From NCBI GenBank assembly GCA_959347315.1, contig OY365806.1:20368747-20432746 (forward strand): 64,000 bases of DNA. Reading direction: 5' to 3'. This document shows, in pieces, positions 23,806-36,109 of this stretch (its first letter is position 1; every line of letters begins with the position of its first letter). The stretch is from Bimastos eiseni. Taxonomy: Eukaryota; Annelida; Clitellata; Crassiclitellata; Lumbricidae. The position numbers and the translations under genes were made by a program. Below the pieces are notes generated by a model that saw only the letters and a list, made by a program, of their open reading frames with translations, made no database searches and was not told the origin of the DNA.

Positions 23806-24044
23806 ACGGAGTAGCACGGTTAGAGCGATCGGCCCGTAACGCTCAGTGTGCGATGACTGAGCGGGTTGGACGCTCGTACGTCCGGGGCGTCACTGTGTAG
23901 GGACCTTGAGCAAGTACCTCGCACACAATTGCTCTGCATTACAACTGCAGTTGCGTGGTCGAGACGTGTGCGCGCTTTCGAGTACGACTTGTCGTGATAA
24001 AGCGCGTTATAAATGCCGAGTTGTATCGTATTGTATTGTGTGTA
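23806..24044 (+). mobile_element. SINE-like element with tRNA-type head
   Basis: The head contains an A-box-like TAGCACGGTTAGAGCG and a weak B-box-like GGGTTGGACGCT. It is followed by a body with ACCTTGAGCAAGTACCTCGCAC, then AATTGCTCTGCATTAC, and a 3' end GATAAAGCGCGTTATAAATG with short ATCGTATTG repeats. This order is typical of tRNA-derived SINEs in marine invertebrates. A second head-like segment (TGGTGGCCGATCGGTTACAG) lies at the other edge of the same insertion (20727). Confidence 0.55.
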
Positions 24045-24633
24045 TTAGTAGGCCAACATGTAGATACATGGTGACATGCGTCGACCAAATCCTTGACGTC
24101 GACTCCCCAATTAGTTAGCGTAATTAATACAAATGAATTTAGCGCCATTAAAAGTCCGATTATTAAGATGCAGAGGAGCTCCATACATCCGGTCTAATCA
24201 TCCTTGGCAAGAGAGACGGATAGAGTACACAATTTTAAGATGGCTTTTGTTACGTAGCTAATATTATTGGGCTCATGATGCTCTTATTATTGCAGCTCTT
24301 GAAATGGATGAAGGCAAAAATCAGCTGAATCACTACTATTAAGGTGCTGACTAACATTGTATTGTTATAAGAGTTTCAAATTGTGGAATACAAAAATGTC
24401 GATTGTATGTCTTTCAGAGGGCTCATAGACTGGGGTGGGGCAAGTAGCGTCGCTGCTATATAATATAGGGGCGGGGTCACAGCTGATGTCATATAACGTT
24501 ATTAGGGGTAGAGGGTGGACCAAAAATTGAGATTTTATGCGTTCTATATTATGTGAACTGCCTCAAAAATCGAGTGTGTGTAGATTGGATATTATTTATT
24601 CCATGAAGAGTGCATTATGCTTTATAGTGGAAA

Positions 24634-27075
24634 TGTGGGGGACAGGCCAGAAGGCTTGAATGAATGATTTATTTAAATAATCGGCTCACCATAGCGTTAT
24701 TTTACGTATATTTTTTTACAGTGTTGCGTATAGGAAGGAAGACCGATCGACGGTTTTTTATTGAGTGCATAGCTTGCAGACGCATGAATTGGCTTGAGTA
24801 TAGTCTGACATGCGGTGCATCGATATATATGTGGAGCAGTGGTTCGTACTGCTTCATACGTAGAGTGGTTCTCGTACCGCTCCAGAGATCGTGTTGCCAT
24901 ATATATACAACCTCTAGTGACAGCCGCTCTCGCGGTCAGGCCGGTGCTGCTTTTCGCTGATCTGGTGGGGTCGGATCTGCCGTCGATCGCAAGACGGACC
25001 GTGTCCTGATCGTAGGAGTCAACAGGCTGACAGAGAAAGACCGATCGTGAGAAATGCTCACAGGTCTGGGTACCGTTCGAGAGTGCGTAGAGACCCTATT
25101 GACATAAATAAATGAATGAATGACAGTTCTGTACGAGAATACAGGGAAGATGGTGACCCGTTGGTGGCCGTGAGTGTTAGAGACTGGGTGAGTCCCAGAA
25201 GGGGCCGACGCATATATCGAGAGAGGCCTCGGCGGCCGACAGAGAGATAGACTGGGAAAAATTCCCGACCGTGCAGACCGTGGGAGTTCTGGTGGCCGAG
25301 AAATATTCTTGTTGGCTACCTAGATCGGTCATAGTTACTCCTCACGATTTCCAGCAGGTTGTCGGATACGTGACCCCGTCGGTGGCCATGAGAAATAGAG
25401 ATCGGGTAAAGCCCCGAGCAACCGAGTGTTACACCGAGACAGATTATGGCGACCGTTGAGACAATTTACGGGAAGAATTCCCCAGTGTACACGTTGGTTA
25501 AAAGACGGGGAGGTCGGCCCTGTGAAGCCATTGGAAACAGACTGAGAGCTACCGGAGAAGCCGTTAACAAATACTGGAAAACATGAATACATTCGATAAA
25601 TACGGGGAGGGTGACCCCATTGGTGCGTTCGAGACAGGGAAAGTTCCCTTTGGTGCCGAAAACCTGATCAATTGCGGGCTTCTCCGCATATTCTTTTCTA
25701 TTTACGGTTTTCCGTAAATATCTATACTTGGCTAACTAGCGTGGTCATACTTACTCCTTCCATTTACCAGCAATCTGTTGATTTGCGTGTCTGATCGCAA
25801 TGTCTTAGGTCGCGGTTTCCCCGCGTATCTTTACTTGAGTTACAAAACGTAATATCTGTACTTGCGGTGTCCCCGAAGTATGTCTTCTTTATTGTCTTGC
25901 GATCGAAGATCTGTGTGCAGATAGCGAAGGTTATAGACAGAAGACCTTCACTATCAGTGTCCGTGAATACCATGCCAGTGTCATTTTTATCGAAGCAGAA
26001 TATATCAGTGTTCAGCGGTGGTTTGGAGCCGGTTCGGTCAGGTTCGTGCGAACCGTTAGTTCAAAATAATAAATATGCCTGAAATCAATTACTAATTTCA
26101 AAACAATCAAAAATTTTTTATTGAAATTTTTTTTAATTGCTCCATTTGACGTCAAACACTTAAAAAGGCTTGGCGGATGGACCCGAAACTCCGCTGAAGG
26201 AGCTTCGTGGGCCCAGACGCCAGACCCCCTAATCGTAATTTGACTGACTGTGGCGGTGACCGATATGGCATAAGGGGACATACTAACTGCGAACCCTTTG
26301 TTACAAATTTGGCAATACACCGCTGTCCGTGTTGGTGGGTAACTGCTAACACAGAGGACGGGAACTTACTTGGTCAATTGTGGTGCATGACAAATATACG
26401 TGTGCGGCCGTTTATGCCATATACGGAAATAGACCGAGAGATACGTGTTGAGCAGAAGGCGTGATAGATAAGTGTGGGAGATGACATGACTAAGAGCTTT
26501 GCGACTTGTAGTGTCTAGGACGACAGAGTTAAGAGAGTTGAGAACAGTAATGTCTAGGAGTACGAAGACGTTGAATTTAGCTACCGATAATTGTCTAAGC
26601 CGAAATGGCTTATGGACTTGTTTCAAATCTGTCTGAACCTCGTAACTTAAGAGAACGTTTGGTGTCCCTAATTGGCGATAGTTTCAGAGTCACAAGATGC
26701 TGAATTGTACGACATCAGGTAGAGAGGAAGAAGAGGCCAGTGGCTTGGAAGGTATGCAAGGCGAGGAAGACTTCTGCCGGTATGATTATGAACCCTGTTT
26801 TGAGTACGGCCATCCTCAGAACGTTGCCCATCCGGCGACCGCGGAATAGGCAGAGTCAGACCTCGTAACTAATTCGAGCCGTGTTACCTTTCTTGGAGAA
26901 GAGACCCGTTCTTAATCTTGCCTGGTGATAGTGATCATCCTGGTAGATATAGAGAGTAACCGTTTGGCATTGAGATTTGGTAAGAAAGTGACTCGGGCGA
27001 CTCCAGGCGTGTCAGCGAGCTGGGGTCGACACCATCCGTTAGCGCTAGGCAGGCGCTCGGGCGGCAGAACGCCAC
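24634..27075 (+). mobile_element. Solo LTR (2.4 kb) of a long-LTR retrotransposon
   Basis: It begins TGTGGGGGAC and ends GAACGCCAC. The related LTR at 46304-50209 has the clean termini TGTGGCG/CGCCACA. It is flanked by GGAAA at 24629-24633 and 27076-27080, a 5-bp target duplication, and no primer-binding site follows the 3' end, so it is a solo LTR from recombination. It is homologous, in opposite orientation, to the right LTR but lacks about 1.8 kb of that LTR's middle (47170-48985). It carries two antisense 28S-like modules (25300-25350 and 25719-25769) and a nested hAT MITE. Confidence 0.88.
26013..26325. mobile_element. hAT-type MITE, 313 bp
   Basis: Ends CAGCGGTG...CACCGCTG form a perfect 8-bp inverted repeat. 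The flanks TCAGTGTT (26005-26012) and TCCGTGTT (26326-26333) match at 7 of 8. The sister LTR at about 47040-47060 reads straight through this point, so the insertion is directly demonstrated. Confidence 0.88.
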
Positions 27076-27932
27076 GGAAAAATGGAGAGGTGTAACGTTT
27101 GAATTATGCCTATTTCGAATTATTGTTGTCAAACATTTTTTTAATAATTGTGATGATTTTGGCAGAGCTTTTCATCTTGAGGAATGCATATGATCGTATA
27201 TTATCTCCATTTTTCTTCGTTCTACTATTATAGTTTCAAGTATTTAATAGTTATAATTACTTTTTGATAATTATAAGAAAATTTGTATTACATTCTGGAC
27301 ATCTGGTTCTTTCGGGGGGGGGGGGTCAGAGCTTTGTGACGTCATATTTGAGGGGGCCATGGCATTTGCGACGACGTGAGACAAAGGGGAGGGGGTCAAA
27401 AATCGTCCGAAAAATGGGTTGCGTCATTTATGGACGGCCCTTAATTTTATTTATAGACCTACACGGTGACCTTCCGCAGAATATCTAATCAGAGCTAGAG
27501 GCTCTCAGAACGAAGGACCAATGGATAACCAAACACCATTAATGAGTGAGAGAGGTCGATGGAGAGAAGCTAAGCTTATGCTTTGAGCAGAGCCTTTAGT
27601 AGTGAAAGAGGATTGACATTCCTAGAGCATGGTACCCACAACAACAAACGCACGGCTTTGGGTCAAGGCAGTCCTAGTCCTAAAAACTCAACGATCAGGA
27701 CTATCTACAGAGCGTGTGGAATGTGATGGAGGAGTTAATTGTGACGTACAGCCCACGGACACTTGAAGAGCATCTACACTGTGGGCCCTATGTGTAGACT
27801 CTAAATGACGCATATAGTTATTGTCATGGATGCGTCGTTAAATAAACTTATGTCAGTCAGAATCAAGAATGTATTGGATCGAATTTACATTCGGCCAAGT
27901 ACTGATCGGAGCGGTCATCCAGTCCGTCGTGT

Positions 27933-28004
27933 TCCATGGTAGTCTAGTGGTTAGGATTCGGCGCTCTCACCGCCGCGGCCGGGGTTCGATTCCCCGCCAG
28001 GGAG
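27933..28004 (+). tRNA. tRNA-Glu (anticodon CTC)
   Basis: 72 nt: TCCATGGTAGTCTAGTGG, anticodon stem GGCG with loop CTCTCAC, T arm GGGGTTCGATTCCCC, then GCCAGGGAG. One A-G mismatch sits in the acceptor stem (position 4-69), otherwise the cloverleaf is good. A TTGTTTT tract follows 2-3 bases downstream and may serve as a weak Pol III terminator. It is the best candidate for a functional Glu gene in the cluster. Confidence 0.85.
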
Positions 28005-28322
28005 ATTGTTTTAATCATTTTTAACTTCTAGTTCTCTGCATCATCGACATGTTTAAATGTCCGACGTTGCCACTTCTCTCGCTGCTGGGCTTCTTATTTA
28101 AGCTTTCAATATCCATATGTCATCATCCAGTCAAGAATCATATGTCTTGGTCTTTCTCTTGTCCGCCTCTCCTTCATTTTTCCTTCTACTACTGTTCTTA
28201 ATAGTGAGCTCTATCTTATGACCATACCTGCTGTAAAAGTTACAATTTTGAGCTAACCTCTTCATAACCTAAGTCTTAACTGACACTCATCAACTTTTAA
28301 AGGTGTTTCAAAACGAATAGAT

Positions 28323-28512
28323 CTTATGAGGGAATCGAGCAAATGACCCTCACGTTTATAGCACGACGCTCTTAATAGGCATCTTAGCACAACCCTCTTA
28401 CCAGCTTAGCACGATGCTCTTACCAGCTTAACACGACGCCCTTATCATCTTAGCACGACGCTCTTGCCTTCATAGCACGACGCTCATTACGGCTCATACC
28501 GTCTGAACTAAC
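28323..28512 (-). pseudogene. tRNA-Ile pseudogene with amplified anticodon-arm segment
   Basis: The flanking parts resemble a tRNA-Ile read on the minus strand (TCTTATGAGGGAATCGAGC at one end, GAACTAAC at the other). Between them, 28357-28491 contains six imperfect copies of a roughly 22-24 bp unit, TTAGCACGACGCTCTTACCA, which is the anticodon-to-D-stem segment of tRNA-Ile. It occupies the slot of the decayed Ile-like genes at 10092 and 12171. Confidence 0.65.
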
Positions 28513-28982
28513 ATTGGTGAGAAGGCTGCTAATCAATCGTTCGCCTACACAAGAACAACACAAGGCTATCAGATGACCTATTCGATAGCGGAATATCGTC
28601 TAAGGCAGAGACCAAACAATCGACCTGTTCAACAATAGGCGACTGATTAATCGAAACATGCTCTTTACAAAACTCTACAGCAGGCATCGTCTCTAGTTTC
28701 GAACGTATTCTCGTTTTTGCCAGGTACCGTGAGGTACGGTTATGGTATCAGTCATTGGTCGTCTATCTGCACTTACAACTCGGTCACTACATTGACCACT
28801 GGTCTGTCTCTATATGCCCGCTTCTTAGCATTCGGCCTACGTGAATGTTAGTAAGAATACATAGAAGTCTGTTTAACTTGTAAAAGTCTAGTGACTGGGA
28901 TTCGAAGCTCGCATCGAAAATAATTTGAAGCTGTAAAGAAAATCATAAACATTTATAACTTTGTAAAGCATTTCATAACGAA

Positions 28983-29055
28983 TGGCCGTATGGGGATCGA
29001 ACCCATGACCTTCGCGTCATTAGCACGACGCTCTAACCAACTGAGCTAACGGGCT
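28983..29055 (-). tRNA. tRNA-Ile (AAT), slightly degenerate
   Basis: It matches the Ile genes but has lost one G in the 3' acceptor strand (ACGGCCA) and begins AGCCCGT, so the acceptor stem is imperfect. The loop is CTAATGA, with G at position 37 instead of A. D and T arms are intact. 73 nt. It may be a recent pseudogene. Confidence 0.7.
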
Positions 29056-31085
29056 TATGCATTAAAATGAAAGCGAAAACTCAACGCGGTCTATGGTGTA
29101 AATCTATGAAAGCTACCGTAGCTTCCAAAATGTACAGCAAAGTCCTTCTCCATTAAAAAAACTTTTCTTGTCCAGTTTGATGCGCACTTGTTGGAAGACT
29201 GTTACTCGAAGCCTTTAAAATCATCCGGTAAGATTTACAATTGCATGCAGATGAATGGTTCATTACTTTGCGTTATGCTCATCGCTTCAAGCATCTGAAC
29301 AAATAGACAGTGACTGAATTGTCGGGGGGGGGGGTTGGAGGGTTCAAGCCCTTGGTTCGTTTATCAACCCCGCTGGTAAATTCTGAAAAATTACCTTGGG
29401 TCGAACAAACCCCAGATCAGCTTTCAGTAGCAGTCATACCCACATGCCCGAATATTCACGAATATAATAAAAAAAAACTCTCGAGTCACGAATTCTCGTG
29501 CTATACATGATGTGAAAGGGTCTAAACGGGAACTCAAATCTAAACGGGACGAATAAATTAAATTTAATATAGCGCCTCTTCAAGAAATCTATTCAGAGGC
29601 GCTCTTTGCGCTGGCCAATGTGATGTAAAATGTCAATAATGCATCTGCATGCAAGCACTTTCTTTATAATTATGGTCAGCATTATCTTTTGCGTTTGATA
29701 AAATGACTGTTAGTGTCGGTAAAACAAGTCTGTGGTGACATCAGCCATGATTTAAATTAGTCCTACATGTACTCGTCATTCACCTTGTCGCGAGTATCGT
29801 TATTTTTCAATTTGATTCTAAAGACCAACATGTTTTATTTCGCCTTTCTCTGTTTGCAGATCGTCCCTAACTTCCACTTGTGTCGTCCAGTGTAGGCCTA
29901 TGGTCTCATTGGTTCGTGTGCGCGTAGATGTTAGTAATCCTGGCTTTGTATGTGTTTCTTGTGCGGCAATTGCAGCAGGCGATACGTCGGACGGACTGTG
30001 TCCAGTGGCTGTAGAGTCATGTGACGAGCTTTGATGCTGGTTGCCTGCACTGGAGAGGATACATTGGGAGGAGCTGCTGTCAATCAGCGACTATGTGTCC
30101 CTTGAGTGTCGTATGGGGGCAAGAGGAGGGAGAAGAAAACTAAGCCAACAAAGACGGTGTCGGTGTCAATGGTTCAGCCAAAAAACGATGACTTATCGAC
30201 TACAACCGCTGGGTCATAACAGCGACGCATTGCAGAGTTAAACTCAACATTAGGCTAAAGCAGTAAATGCGGTAGCGAGGTTGTAATGCAATATGCACAG
30301 AACGATGTGAATACATAGGCATACGGAATGAGGCGCAATAGGGCGTCTACGTAACCACCCCCATATAATTTTGCACATATTTTGCACACTTATTTATCAT
30401 CTTTGTTTTTGACAATGACTGGCTGTGACCTTTTTCACATTTTGTGTCCAAACATGTCAATATAACCTAAACAATGTTAAGTATATCTATTGAAACATTG
30501 AAACTCTGTATCAGATTTTCTTGTATTAAATAAACGTGCAGAATATACTCGTTCGTGTTGTCTTCAAATAGTATCGCGTCACGCTTGTTCTGCTGAATTC
30601 TTAATTCGCTGGAATATTGCTGCTGAGAGGGAAATAGTCTTTCCGATATCTGAAGAGTGTGGAGACTCTAAAGAGTAAATGAAAGCCAGCCAGCGACTAA
30701 ATTCCTTCAGGGATGCCGGATCTTCACATATTTATAAATCAAAAACTCAATCCCAAGTGTCAGGCTAAGTGGCGCGAATATATTGAGGATAGGCCTACGC
30801 TATATGTGAAACAAGGTATGTAGGTCTATGGTAGTGGATATATTAAGGTTGAGGTCTGAATCAAAATTTGTATTTAGGTGTTAAATCTCATCTGTTGGGT
30901 GGCGGCTCTCATGGTTGAAGTGCATGGTGGATCTGAAACCTGAGGTTCCAGATATGAGATCCGGCTGAAGTTAACCATGGAAGACAACTAAGTTTTTATC
31001 GATATAACCAATTTTTTACCAAGGTAAAAATAATTTAAGTCTACGCGGATTAATTATTTACTGATAAAAACAGTTTTGTGCCACT
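29056..31085. other. Intergenic sequence after the tRNA cluster
   Basis: The first 400 bp (to about 29450) are a degenerate copy of the spacer at 9640-9860, marking the end of the duplicated tRNA territory. At about 29550-29610 there is an inverse of the GCGCTATATAAATG-type SINE/LINE tail. The rest shows no recognisable gene. Confidence 0.5.
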
Positions 31086-31089
31086 GGAA

Positions 31090-31139
31090 ATATCACCATG
31101 ATCATCATCATCGTCATTATCATCACCAGCATCATCATC

Positions 31140-31185
<46 letters not shown>

Positions 31186-31375
31186 ACAACAACAATATCA
31201 TCACTATCACCACCACCATCACCACCATCAGCAACAGCAATAACAACAACAGCATAACAACACCGCCATATTCATCATCATCAGCAGCAGCGATATCACA
31301 GTCATCACCATCGTCGTCATCGTAGTCAGCGTAGTCATCGTCATTGTCATCGTCATCATCATCATCATCGTCGTG
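31090..31375. repeat. Compound trinucleotide microsatellite (ATC/ACC/CAG)
   Basis: The run of ATC units is longest at 31140-31185. It grades into AAC, ACC, CAG and CGT triplets. Open frames across it (poly-Ile or poly-Met) are artefacts. Confidence 0.95.
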
Positions 31376-31709
31376 CTTCGGTTGATTTCTGCATTTAGCA
31401 ATAGCCGAAATAATAAGTGATAATAATAAGGGATAATAATATTAATAATAATAAAGTGACCAGTGGCTGCCGTTCCCAGTGTAAATTTTAGTAACATCCA
31501 GATATAGTTAGGATCGCATGTTTTGCACTGGCCTCAGAATCCTAGACACGATAACAGCAATTAACAGAAAGCCTGCTGCTTTCTAGGCCTACCTGTCGCC
31601 TGTTTGTGCTATGATTATCAAGACTTACATAATTCAGGTCGCCAATCGCTTCTAATGTATGAGTTGTAATGTATTTATATAATATGATATGGGTCTTATA
31701 TTTCTGAAT

Positions 31710-31746
31710 CCGACGATCGACGACCACCCTGGTCGTCGATCGTCGG
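31710..31746. other. Perfect hairpin, 17-bp arms, 3-nt loop
   Basis: CCGACGATCGACGACCA is followed by CCC and then the exact reverse complement of the first arm. Each arm also contains a CGATCG palindrome. See findings. Confidence 0.95.
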
Positions 31747-31835
31747 TGTAATCACCATTTAGGGGGCCCGTTGATGGCTGCAGATCACAGACGGAACGTT
31801 GATGATTCTGCTGCAACAGTAATTTGCTTAAAAGC

Positions 31836-31985
31836 ATACACTCACCCACCCACCTACCAAAGGATACAGCCTAGACATTCACCACCCACCTACCTGCCAA
31901 AGCATACACCCTGGACATTCACCCACCAACCTATCAAAGCATACACCCTGGACATTCACTTACCCGTCGTCCAATGCATCCACCC
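31836..31985 (+). repeat. Minisatellite, about 45-bp unit
   Basis: Three to four imperfect copies of a unit containing CACCCACCTACC, then AAAGCATACACCCTGG and ACATTCAC. Confidence 0.85.
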
Positions 31986-32190
31986 CAGATCCACCATCTA
32001 CTGAACTCACTTGAGGACTCTTTGAGTAGCGTGCTCATTCGTTGGCTCCGCTCTAAGCTCTGCTCACTTGCTCATATGGGCTCAAATTTGGTGCAGAAAG
32101 ACGGGTATGTCGACCAAGTTTTTCATCCTTTTATTCTAGCATCTGTTTAACATTTGTCATGGACTAGGCCCTATAAAACTGCACCATGTA

Positions 32191-32508
<318 letters not shown>

Positions 32509-32599
32509 TTGGTTATTCTTTCACATTTGATGACTCTAATGAAGGCTACGTTCGAGAAAAATGGCTAACTAAGTCACTTGAAATATTAAGCTAGAGGTA

Positions 32600-33140
32600 G
32601 ACAAGATAACAAATGTAGGAGAGGCGTGGTCAGTTTGCTCGACCATTTCTCTCTAAAGGCAAACTAGTTCAACATGGCCAAGTACACACTGTGACGCCAC
32701 ACCATTCTGTTCTGGGACTTTCTCCATTCTATATGAAGGCAGACATTTATCTTTGCGATAGCTCTCTCTCCCTACGACACTATACATTTGAAGACGGAGT
32801 AGTCTTAGATCGACCACGCTGTCTTCTCAAAGTCCCATTGGACTTTTAGGTTTCTTTTCGCCATCTTGACCGCGGCTAACATGCATGAGGAAGCGTAGGC
32901 TATGTTTTCGGACAGTGGCAGAGACCGGTCCCAACACTGTTCTTCTTATCACGATAAGATTGCTCCCTTAGGCTGAGGGGGGAATCCCAGGAGGATACTC
33001 TTGAGGTACCACATGACAAAAGCGTCAAGTTTCTTGCTTTTCTGCCTCTGTGGTGGACCACGTGTCACTGATAAAGATGTGTACTCTAGAAGCGTATCTA
33101 TAGAGCAATCCGTTGTTTAAATATTCAGCATACATTCATA
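32600..33140. other. Unannotated non-coding stretch
   Basis: No repeat, RNA or exon was recognised. Confidence 0.4.
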
Positions 33141-33157
33141 CATATACACGCATATAC

Positions 33158-33159
<2 letters not shown>

Positions 33160-33201
<42 letters not shown>
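33160..33201. repeat. (TA)n microsatellite
   Basis: About 20 uninterrupted TA dinucleotides. Confidence 0.95.
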
Positions 33202-33203
<2 letters not shown>

Positions 33204-33508
33204 GCGTGATCTTTAAATATTGCTGCAGCGTTCAGGATTCGTAAACTTGCAAGATCTTCAACTGTCAACTTGTGAAGCGACAGCAACAGGTGCAGACAAC
33301 CATAGCAACACAACATCTTCAACAAATAAAGGTATCGCCTGAAATCAGAGAGATTTATCATATTTCGCCTAAATGTAGAGCGATTGCAGACTGCGACCAG
33401 CCGGGATGGTTTAAATCCTATTTTTCCGAAAATGTCAACTATTTGAGCAGATGCTCACGTTTAATTGCTTCACTGCTAACATGCTCACCTGACATCCGTG
33501 AAACAATT

Positions 33509-33735
33509 ATTCACTCACTCACTCGGCCGTTCATTGTATCAATTTCTATCATTATCCCACTCACTCACTCGCTCACTCACACACTCACTCACTCACACAC
33601 TCACTCGCCAACCCACCCATTCACACACTCATTCGCATGCCCACAAACCTACCTACCCTCCCGTCCAGTCCGTCCGTTTGTCTGTCTGTCCATCTGTCTG
33701 TCCGTCTGTTTGTCTGTCTGTTCGCCTGCCTGTAG
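33509..33735. repeat. Tetranucleotide repeats ACTC then GTCT/GTCC
   Basis: A C-rich block of CACT/ACTC units (33509-33625) is followed by (GTCT)n/(GTCC)n (33660-33735). A 233-residue open frame (33272-33973) spans them, but its composition comes from the repeats. Confidence 0.9.
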
Positions 33736-35144
33736 TTTACTTAATCGCATCAGTGGCATAGAAATACTTGGGTTCCGTGTATCTATGACTCTGATTGTAG
33801 ATGTTGACGTGATAAATGTCTTCATTTCCCATCGGAGGCGCTGCTGCTGTTGCTGCTGTTGCAGCAGCAGCCGCCTCCATCAGCCGCCGCTGATGCTCTG
33901 GGTCCATGTTTCACGTCTCCGTGAAGCAGAGCTGTTGCAACTGCTTGTTCGTAATTTATCTTTTTTCGGCTGAATGCCGGGCAGAGGCGACGCACGTATC
34001 TATCCTCATGGGAAAGACGATAAATTATTTGCCAATCATCTATCCTTTATGCACCTCCATCTACAGAACGAAATAAATGCATGCATATAACTCTGCAATG
34101 TATATAGACATCTAATATACATATATATAGATATATAATGTGTGTGTATCTAACATATCTCGAGATGTCCCAATTTATTAAAATATATTGTTGTTTCACT
34201 TTTCTAAATAAAATTATTTCTTTTGGCTTATTAGTACCTCAATGCACATTTAAGAAATTTTGGCAAATCTTTGGAGATCCCTCAAGATACGAGAATTTCG
34301 ATGTATTGACCCCTGTGTATCTGTACTGAACATATTATATATATGATATTGAAATGATTCCGTGTATTACGCATATCTTGTTTTGGACTGCGACAAATGA
34401 ATTACTGCTAACGTTAGACCTACTCTGGCTCATTGATTTTTTTCTCAGAACGGTTCTCGACTTTTACTATCATATACTAATATCTAGGCCTAGTCAGGAC
34501 TGGGTTTCTGACTTTAGCAAGTATTTTATTCATCACCTTCATTATTATTATCATCATCATCGTGGAATTACGTGGCTTCCCGTTTTCCCATCTTCCGTTC
34601 ATAGACTTATAACTGTTCTTAATGGTGGTTGTTGTAGGCCTACTAAGCTCTCGGCCTTAAGTCAATCCAATCCTCTTGCCTGAATTCTGCTGCATTTGCC
34701 ATCTTTTGCTTCTTTTCTTATTCTCGAGTCTAGACAGATAGATGTTTGATGGGAATGGCTTCCATCGAATCCCTGCCTGTCGTTAGGTGCCGCCACTCTT
34801 CCCTCGTTTCACATGTGTTGCCTCATCCGATTAGATGAGTTCTCTCTATTTTCTTTCACTTCAAGAACAAGGAACTGTCTCTTTAAATTTACCTCCACAT
34901 GGTTCTTCAAATTGAATTTTGCGGCTGATTGTATATAATATTCTTCCATGTCATAAGCTTAGGTGCGTTGCTGTTATAGTGTGCCATGGTTTGTCCGCCC
35001 ATGACTTTCTTTTTCACGCGTTGTTGGAGTCTCGAAAATTCACCATGACTACAGGTAATTAATTACGTTGATCATTAGTTTTTGTTGTTCAGGTGTGTCG
35101 CATATTTTAATCCTTCGGAGCTTTTTCCAGCACCACTTTCGAAT

Positions 35145-35273
<129 letters not shown>

Positions 35274-35686
35274 AGTAATAATAATAATAATAAAATATTA
35301 TTATTAATAATAGTAATAATTACAATAACCGGTGGAGACGTAACCGTTCCAGAAAACCCAATTTCTCAGTCTCCTAACAATTTTTTTTATCACCAACCAA
35401 AGCCTCACGTTGACCTGGGTTAAACGAAGTTATTCAGATGCACGAATCACTAATTTGCCATCTACAGAGAATCACATGAGAAGACAGATAATTGTATTCT
35501 CACCTGAGAAGAGAGAGATTTTTATTCTCTGCTCACCTGTTGCACAGAGCTACACTTCAGCCCCAGGTGAACATTCGTCTGACTCTCTGACTGATGATGT
35601 CTGCTGACTGCGCGCGTTTTTGTTTAAGTTATAAATACATAAAATTTTTACTTCGATGCCTACATGCATACTTATTGACCCAAACA

Positions 35687-35818
35687 TACATACATACATA
35701 AACAGACACCACAACATATATACATGCATACATACATACATAGATACAAGCATACATACATACATAAACACACACCACAACATATATACATGCATACAGA
35801 CATACATAAATACATACA

Positions 35819-35852
<34 letters not shown>

Positions 35853-36064
35853 CATGCATACATAAACATACACCACAACATATATACATGCATACATTAT
35901 GTGAATGCATATACATGCATACATACTTACATACATACATGCATACATACATACATACATACATACATACATACATAAATACATACATACATGCTTACAT
36001 ACATACATACATACAGACATTCATACATACATGCATACATACACAAACACGTAGATACGTACAT
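35687..36064. repeat. (CATA)n satellite-like tract, about 380 bp
   Basis: CATA units are interspersed with TGCATACA and three near-identical ACACCACAACATATATAC segments spaced 60-110 bp apart, so there is higher-order structure over the tetranucleotide. Confidence 0.95.
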
Positions 36065-36109
36065 ACGTGCATACAGGCAGATACACAGGTGGTGGAGAAG
36101 GGGTAAGAG

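Larger units (their letters stand above)
20018..24564. mobile_element. TIR DNA transposon, copy 2 (family X)
   Basis: The termini GGAACTGCCCACATAGTATA and the inverse of the right end GAGGCAGTTCACATAATATA match those of the element at 4741-7940. Interior blocks 20040-20720 and 24045-24250 align with 4760-5390 and 5400-5600. Between them this copy carries 3.3 kb of extra sequence (about 20721-24044), itself made of a SINE and a decayed transposase region. Confidence 0.7.
19453..27440. mobile_element. Large TIR element (about 8 kb) hosting nested elements
   Basis: The left end GAGGTCGTCCATAAATGATG and the inverse of the right end GGGCCGTCCATAAATGACG form matching termini. Just inside each are a GTGACGTCA-type motif and runs of G/C. 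The paralogous spacer at 8240-8290 passes continuously from the equivalent left flank to the equivalent right flank, so the whole block is absent there. It contains a second TIR element (20018-24564) and a solo LTR (24634-27075). Little of the host element is left (about 19453-20017 and 27081-27440). No transposase recognised; target duplication not resolved. Confidence 0.65.

Noticed and set aside
28357..28491. CRISPR-like array
   Set aside because: The repeated units have no unique spacers of constant length, and the unit is a tRNA-Ile segment in a eukaryotic tRNA cluster.
33272..33973. 233-residue open frame
   Set aside because: Composition is dictated by ACTC and GTCT repeats and a CTG/CAG run. 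No domain or conserved motif.
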